Source: a bacterium
GTDB taxonomy: Bacteria > Latescibacterota > UBA2968 > UBA8231
Direction of reading: 5' to 3'
Length of the DNA: 9,980 nucleotides
Assembly (NCBI GenBank): GCA_027593305.1
Contig: JAQCJA010000135.1
Span: forward strand, 1 to 9,980
Shown here in pieces: positions 6,065 to 9,980 of the stretch. A model generated the notes under the pieces. That model ran no database searches, was not told where the DNA came from, and saw only the letters and a program-made list of their open reading frames with translations. The position numbers and the translations under genes were made by a program. How positions within the stretch are numbered: the stretch's first letter is position 1; each line of letters opens with the position of its first letter.

Positions 6065-6445
6065 ACAGGAAGCCTGCGGTGAAACGGTGGCCCGACGCCG
6101 GCCGCATCTGACCGTCTGAATCCAGCACGGCCACCGATATCGAGTCCGGTGCCCGCATGCGGCAACTGACCTCCCATCGTGCGCACAGTCGCCACTTCTA
6201 CTTCACAAGCCCGGGTTGATCTGCACGTGGCACGTCTCTGGCAATGGCAGGACGGGGCCGACGCTGGACCCCGGCTGCTGTGCCGTCACGATTCGTCCGC
6301 CACGATCCAGCAGCTGCATGGGCACCCGCGATTCGCCGCCGCCGCCGCCGCTGGCCAGCGGACGTCAATTTCAGCATCTTGGCGCCGACGTGTAAACACG
6401 CCCCGGTGGTCCCACGCCGAAAGACCACAATTCCCGAGAGCTATC
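6065..6445. other. 381-nt gap without recognisable gene
   Basis: This stretch separates the aminotransferase stop from the first PhyH gene. A plus-strand open frame runs through it from 6179 in phase with the PhyH gene. Its translation is low-complexity and Arg/Ala/His-rich, has no ribosome-binding site and does not resemble a PhyH N-terminus, so it is not taken as coding. A (GCC)5 run lies at 6335-6349. A GTG at 6078 preceded by AGGAAG gives only a 10-codon frame. A minus-strand frame ending near 6210 is open for about 50 codons but matches nothing I recognise. No convincing promoter or terminator is seen. It may hold a decayed gene. Confidence 0.5.
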
Positions 6446-7252
6446 ATGACCGCCGAAGAGCAGCGAGCCTTCTTCGAGGACCAGGGGTATCTGGTGCTGG
6501 AAGATTTTATGACCGCCGCCGAAGTCGACACCTGTGAGACCGAGATCGATCATCTCCACAGATTTGCTGCGTCCCTTGCAGCAGAGGATCCCCGGCGACT
6601 CGATTTCCAACTCGAACCGTACGTGGATGCGGCTGCGCAGGATGGCCACGATCTGCCGCTGCTGCGCAAGATCGAGCAGACGCGAGACTACTCCGACATC
6701 TTCTGCGACCTGGCGGCCCACCCGAAGCTGATCGACACCGTCCGCCTGCTTCTGGGGGACGACCTGCTGTTGTTCCGCAGCACACTGATGCTGAAACCCG
6801 CCCTGCACGGCTCGGTTCACGCCCTTCACCAGGATTCGGCATACTGGCCCATGGACCCACCCTCGCTGGTCACGGTGAGTATTGCCTTGAATGACAGTGC
6901 TGCGGACAATGGCTGCATCCAGGTGATTCCCGGGAGCCACAAGTGGGGCATGCGGGACTGGGGTCTGATCGCCCAGGACAAGGACAAGCCGCTGACCCAA
7001 CGGGATGATCTCGATCTGAGCCGCCTGACGCCGATGCCGTTGACGGCGGGCAGCGCGCTGCTGTTTCACAGCCTCGTCGTGCACGGTTCGGGTCCAAACA
7101 ACAGCCCCAGACCACGGCACACCGCCCTCTACGCCTACTTTCCGCCCACTGTCCACTACCGCCCGAAACCCGGTGCTGCCAGGGAAAAGACTGTGCCTGT
7201 CATCCACGGACTCGGCGGCCGCTCGACGTTGACGCTGGCGGCTGACGCATGA
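6446..7252 (+). CDS. PhyH-family Fe(II)/2-oxoglutarate oxygenase 1
   Basis: Seen: 268 aa from ATG 6446 (GAGAG at 6436-6440, 5 nt upstream). The opening MTAEEQRAFFEDQGYLVLED is the classic PhyH N-terminus, which rules out the longer upstream frame. Iron ligands are H128 and D130 in ALHQDSAYWP and H213 in VVHGSGPN. R224, eleven residues after H213, fits the 2-oxoglutarate-binding Arg. A double-stranded beta-helix core with GCIQVIPGSHKWG lies between them. Known: the family uses O2 and 2OG to hydroxylate small molecules (phytanoyl-CoA, ectoine, phosphonates, natural products); the substrate cannot be deduced. All catalytic residues are present, so it should be active. Its stop overlaps the next start (ATGA), and it leads a three-gene PhyH unit. 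Confidence 0.9.
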   Translation: MTAEEQRAFFEDQGYLVLEDFMTAAEVDTCETEIDHLHRFAASLAAEDPRRLDFQLEPYVDAAAQDGHDLPLLRKIEQTRDYSDIFCDLAAHPKLIDTVRLLLGDDLLLFRSTLMLKPALHGSVHALHQDSAYWPMDPPSLVTVSIALNDSAADNGCIQVIPGSHKWGMRDWGLIAQDKDKPLTQRDDLDLSRLTPMPLTAGSALLFHSLVVHGSGPNNSPRPRHTALYAYFPPTVHYRPKPGAAREKTVPVIHGLGGRSTLTLAADA

Positions 7253-8022
7253 CGGACGCCTACATTCGCGATGGCTTCCACATTCATGCCGCCGCTGTGA
7301 TTCCGCAGGATGTACTGGCTGCGGCACAGGCGGCGATGGTGGCTGTGCGGGATGGCAGCTTTGCCACCGGTCAGCCGCCGTCGTCCCATCCGGGGTACGA
7401 TCCGGCAACGCTGTGCAAGATCAACGACGCCCATCTGGCCGATCACGATCTGCATGCATTGATCTGTCATCCGGCCCTCGGCGCGCTGGCGGCACAGATC
7501 ACCGGGGCGCGAGCGGCGCAGGTGTGGGCGTCACAGTTGCTCATCAAACCGCCCGCATCGGCCCAACGGGGCAATGTCGGCTGGCATCAGGATCGGCAGT
7601 ACTGGCGTTACTGGCAGCAGCCGGAGGGCCTGTTCACCATGTGGATCGCTCTGAGCGACGTGAAGGCAGCCAGCGGCCCCATGCTGTTTGTACCCGGATC
7701 ACACCGCTGGGGATTTCTCGACGCCGGTGACTTCTTCGGCAAGGATCACGCCGCCCAAAGGCGGCAGATCCCGGTACCCCATGGCCAGACCTGGGCACAA
7801 GTGCCCGCCCTGCTGGCACCCGGTGGCGTCAGTTTCCACCACTGCCTCACCTACCACGGCAGCGGCCCCAACGCCTCCGGCGTGGCGCGTTGCAGCATCG
7901 CCGTCCACTGTCGCACCGAGCAGGTGCGCCCCATCGCCGGGAACGACAACTACTACGTGTCACATCTGCAGGATCCGGCCTTAAGTCCGGTGCTTTTTGG
8001 CAGCGATGCGGATTTTGACTGA
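7249..8022 (+). CDS. PhyH-family Fe(II)/2-oxoglutarate oxygenase 2
   Basis: Seen: 257 aa. ATG 7249 overlaps the previous stop by 4 nt, so translation is probably coupled. The N-terminus (TDAYIRDGFHIHAAAVIPQD) is shortened relative to oxygenase 1. Iron ligands are H113 and D115 in GWHQDRQYWRYW and H203 in LTYHGSGPN; R214 is at +11 from the distal His. MLFVPGSHRWGFLD marks the core sheet. The aromatic-rich RQYWRYWQQPEG segment next to the iron site differs from the neighbouring paralogues and probably shapes substrate choice. The 'LLAPGGVSFHHCLTYHGSGPN' region is textbook PhyH. Substrate unknown. The three PhyH genes are clearly diverged rather than recent copies, so they probably act on different positions or substrates. 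Confidence 0.9.
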   Translation: MTDAYIRDGFHIHAAAVIPQDVLAAAQAAMVAVRDGSFATGQPPSSHPGYDPATLCKINDAHLADHDLHALICHPALGALAAQITGARAAQVWASQLLIKPPASAQRGNVGWHQDRQYWRYWQQPEGLFTMWIALSDVKAASGPMLFVPGSHRWGFLDAGDFFGKDHAAQRRQIPVPHGQTWAQVPALLAPGGVSFHHCLTYHGSGPNASGVARCSIAVHCRTEQVRPIAGNDNYYVSHLQDPALSPVLFGSDADFD

Positions 8023-8887
8023 CATGCAACTGGACACCATCGAACAGGAGTTCAACGAGCAGGGCTACGTCGTGCTGCGGGGCCTGTTGCCGGATGTGGT
8101 GTTGCGCGCAGTGGGCAACGACCTGGAGCGTTGGGTGGATGAGCAGGCAACGGCCCTGCTCGCCGACGGTCTGCTGGAGCAGTCGTATGCCGAGCAGACT
8201 TTCGCACGGCGGCTGGCGTGTCTGTATGCCGGGCACATGGAGCGGGCACCGAACAGTCTGCGGCGCGAGCTTCACTGGGAAGGCATGTTCGAACTGTTCT
8301 TCTGCCCAGCTGTCGTCGACGTCGTCGAACGCCTGCTGGGTATGTCCGAGATCCGCTTGTATCCCAACTACACGGTGCGCCCCAAGTTTCCGCAGGATGC
8401 AGCGACGGAAGTGTTATGGCACCAGGATGCGGGATATACGGCCAGCGGCCTGCACGGGCGCGACGATGCGGCCGCCGGGCAAAGCGTGGACGCTCTGCGC
8501 ATGGTCAATGTCTGGGCGCCGCTGGTGCCAGCGCGACGCGCCAATGGCTGCATGCAGTTTGTGCCGAAGTCCCACCGCCTCGGTCTGGCAAGACACGAAC
8601 GGCGCCGGCACTATCTCGAGATCAGCGCCGCCGAAATCACCGCCCAGCAGGCACATGCCATCGATGTCGAGTGTGACCCGGGCGATGTGGTACTGTTCAG
8701 CAACATGCTCTACCACCGTGGCCTGCCCAATGGTACCGACACGATTCGCTGGAGTTGTGACTGGCGCTATCAGGATGCCCGGCAGTCCACGATGCGCAGC
8801 GAAGTCGGTCACATGGCCAGGTCCCTGCAGGCACCTGAAACCGTAGTCTCGTCACCAGCGCAGTGGGCGTCCCTGTCTTTCCGGTGA
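8006..8887 (+). CDS. PhyH-family Fe(II)/2-oxoglutarate oxygenase 3
   Basis: Seen: 293 aa from ATG 8006, overlapping the previous gene by 17 nt. This start keeps the ILTDMQLDTIEQEFNEQGYV opening seen in many PhyH proteins. ATG 8024, 1 nt after the previous stop, and TTG 7997 are alternatives; none has a clear ribosome-binding site. Iron ligands are H139 and D141 in LWHQDAGYTA and H237 in MLYHRGLPN; R248 at +11 fits 2OG binding. GCMQFVPKSHRLG marks the core sheet. It is the longest of the three, with an insert of charged residues (ARHERRRHYLEIS) between the ligands. YHRGLPN instead of YHGSGPN sets it apart. The TGA stop lies inside one arm of an inverted repeat shared with the convergent Gfo/Idh gene end. 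Confidence 0.9.
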   Translation: MRILTDMQLDTIEQEFNEQGYVVLRGLLPDVVLRAVGNDLERWVDEQATALLADGLLEQSYAEQTFARRLACLYAGHMERAPNSLRRELHWEGMFELFFCPAVVDVVERLLGMSEIRLYPNYTVRPKFPQDAATEVLWHQDAGYTASGLHGRDDAAAGQSVDALRMVNVWAPLVPARRANGCMQFVPKSHRLGLARHERRRHYLEISAAEITAQQAHAIDVECDPGDVVLFSNMLYHRGLPNGTDTIRWSCDWRYQDARQSTMRSEVGHMARSLQAPETVVSSPAQWASLSFR

Positions 8888-8963
8888 ATTCGGTGTCCAC
8901 GGTGTTTGGAACACCGCCGCACGCCAGGCCCACAGCGGCGGCTGCCATCGATCGAATTCACCG
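8882..8963. repeat. Inverted repeat with nested hairpin between convergent genes
   Basis: Arms cggtgaattcg (8882-8892) and cgaattcaccg (8953-8963) are perfect 11-bp reverse complements flanking 60 nt. Inside lies the hairpin cggtgttTGGaacaccg (8900-8916), with a 7-bp stem and 3-nt loop. The left arm covers the stop of oxygenase 3. No U-run follows, so a Rho-independent terminator is not proven, but a bidirectional transcription barrier fits the position. Confidence 0.6.
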
Positions 8964-8968
8964 TTGTT

Positions 8969-8989
8969 GCGCAGTCGCTCGGGCTGCGC
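8969..8989 (-). terminator. Weak hairpin after the Gfo/Idh gene
   Basis: Arms gcgcag (8969-8974) and ctgcgc (8984-8989) form a 6-bp stem with a 9-nt loop directly after the Gfo/Idh stop on the minus strand. There is no T-tract, so it is only a possible transcript 3' end. Confidence 0.25.
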
Positions 8990-8990
8990 C

Positions 8991-9980
8991 TCAACCCGCC
9001 AGCAACGCCGGCCAGTCCCTGACCGGATGGGCAATGGCTCCCGTCTCAGCCGACTCTATGGCGGCAAACATCATGGCCAGCGAGTTCAGATTGTCGGCAC
9101 TGTGTGTCAGCGCCGGATCCCGTGTCTGCAGGGCGCGGGCAAAGGCGGCCCATGTGCCCGGATCGGGTGCCACCGGTTCGATCGTCACCGGTTCGGTGCC
9201 GGCGGCGTGACCGGCGCGGGTCTGCAAGCGCAGTACGTCGCCATCGATCGCCAGTTCTCCTTCGCTGCCATGGATGTGGGCGGTGCAGACATACCCCACC
9301 GGATCGAGCAATTCGCGGATGGAGGCTGTGTAACTCACCGTCACGGGGCCGCCCATATTGAGGATGGCGATGGCATCGGTGGCGGCCGTGATCTCGACGC
9401 CGGCCTCCGGGTTCGGCCAGTCGCGTACGTAGAGACTGTCACACTCCTGACCGCTGAGATAGCGGATCAGGTCGAAGTGATGGATCGCCAGATCCTGCAG
9501 GATCATGTGCGGCAGCTGACTGCGATAGCCGCGCAGGCAGACGTCGGAATGCACGGCGAAGCGGAAATCGATGCGGCGCACCCGGCCGATCTGGCCGTCG
9601 ACGATGCGGCGGTGCGCCTCGTAGTGCACGGGACGCCAGCGCAGTTGATGATGAACCATCAGCATGCGGCCCCGATCGACCGCATTGACGTGCATGCGGG
9701 CCGCATCGCGCAGGCTCTCAGCCAGCGGTTTTTCGCAGATCACATCCAGACCTGCGTCGAGAGCCTGCAGTGTCAGGGGCGCGTGGAAGCGGTCCGGAGT
9801 GGCGATGAGGGCGGCATCGGCCTGGACGCAGGTGAGGGCCTGCCCAAGGCTGGCGAATGTGGGGGCGCCGGTTTTCTCGGCAAACTTCGCTCGAGCCGCA
9901 TCGTCGAGATCAACACCGCCGACGGCGGCGAAGCCGCCGCAATCGATGGCGGAATTCCAGTCGTGGGGGCCCATGCCACC
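8991..9980 (-). CDS. Gfo/Idh/MocA-family NAD(P)-dependent oxidoreductase, N-terminus cut by window edge
   Basis: Seen: about 330 residues, with the frame open to the right edge. The first visible residues GGMGPHDW are the end of the glycine-rich Rossmann loop, so the true start lies just outside. The segment VDLDDAARAKFAEKTGAPTF, then LIATPDRFH, then the family signature EKP (9726-9734) complete the NAD(P)-binding half. The C-terminal half has the catalytic-type D-L-A-I-H-H-F-D motif (9471-9494) and the family's open beta-sheet. Known: members oxidise or reduce sugars, inositols and related polyols or amino sugars, and some are oxygenase partners; substrate unknown. The ATG at 9974 is internal and should not be used as the start. 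The gene converges on the PhyH unit with a 103-nt gap, so it is not co-transcribed with it, but the neighbourhood suggests a shared pathway. Confidence 0.88.
   Translation of the reverse strand, partial: GGMGPHDWNSAIDCGGFAAVGGVDLDDAARAKFAEKTGAPTFASLGQALTCVQADAALIATPDRFHAPLTLQALDAGLDVICEKPLAESLRDAARMHVNAVDRGRMLMVHHQLRWRPVHYEAHRRIVDGQIGRVRRIDFRFAVHSDVCLRGYRSQLPHMILQDLAIHHFDLIRYLSGQECDSLYVRDWPNPEAGVEITAATDAIAILNMGGPVTVSYTASIRELLDPVGYVCTAHIHGSEGELAIDGDVLRLQTRAGHAAGTEPVTIEPVAPDPGTWAAFARALQTRDPALTHSADNLNSLAMMFAAIESAETGAIAHPVRDWPALLAG

Noticed and set aside
6078..6110. 10-codon leader peptide frame with AGGAAG upstream
   Set aside because: It is very short, with no attenuator-like hairpins or regulatory codon run; it could easily occur by chance.
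6179..6445. 89-residue upstream extension of PhyH oxygenase 1
   Set aside because: It has no ribosome-binding site, is Arg/Ala-rich and includes a (GCC)5 run; the family's N-terminus begins exactly at ATG 6446.
9773..9979. ATG at 9974 as the start of the Gfo/Idh gene
   Set aside because: The two residues before it (GG) continue the glycine-rich Rossmann loop, so the ATG is internal and the gene runs off the window.

Overview
The window is GC-rich bacterial DNA with short intergenic gaps and stop/start overlaps. It reads as an accessory catabolic region of an uncultured, probably Gram-negative bacterium. The mix is a UroD-fold methyltransferase beside an MttB-family methyltransferase, several phytanoyl-CoA-dioxygenase-like (PhyH) oxygenases, a Gfo/Idh/MocA oxidoreductase and a GxDLY/SGNH hydrolase remnant. 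Such expansions are familiar in Poribacteria, Latescibacterota, Entotheonella and similar marine or sponge-associated lineages. That taxonomic hint is an inference only; no rRNA, tRNA or mobile element is visible.

Layout. (1) Positions 1-1806, minus strand: a conserved hypothetical protein (1806-1249), a double-cupin protein (1197-430) and the 5' part of a secreted GxDLY/SGNH hydrolase gene that runs off the left edge. The hydrolase gene looks broken: its signal peptide and its GxDLY domain lie in different frames and are almost directly joined. (2) Positions 1807-2400: a divergent intergenic region with a 19-bp tandem duplication, a small frameshifted two-helix membrane-protein gene (2091-2320) and good sigma-70-like promoters on both sides. 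(3) Positions 2401-4950, plus strand: a UroD-family methyltransferase overlapping an MttB-family methyltransferase. The MttB gene carries a single-base frameshift near 3777-3783. (4) Positions 4951-5104: a gap with a 16-bp palindrome running into a 13-bp tandem repeat array. (5) Positions 5105-6064: a class IV PLP aminotransferase. (6) Positions 6065-6445: a 381-bp gap without a recognisable gene. (7) Positions 6446-8887: three consecutive, overlapping PhyH-type Fe(II)/2-oxoglutarate oxygenases, each with an intact iron triad and 2OG arginine. (8) Positions 8991-9980, minus strand and converging on the oxygenases: a Gfo/Idh/MocA oxidoreductase whose N-terminus is cut by the window edge.

The plus-strand genes plausibly serve one pathway that breaks down a small methylated or amino-bearing metabolite. 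The MttB/UroD pair would move a methyl group through a corrinoid protein not encoded here, the aminotransferase would handle an amino group, and the PhyH enzymes would hydroxylate. The substrate cannot be read from the sequence. Three separate genes show frame disruptions, all left of about 3.8 kb, while everything to the right is intact. This points either to local gene decay or to uncorrected indels in the assembly.
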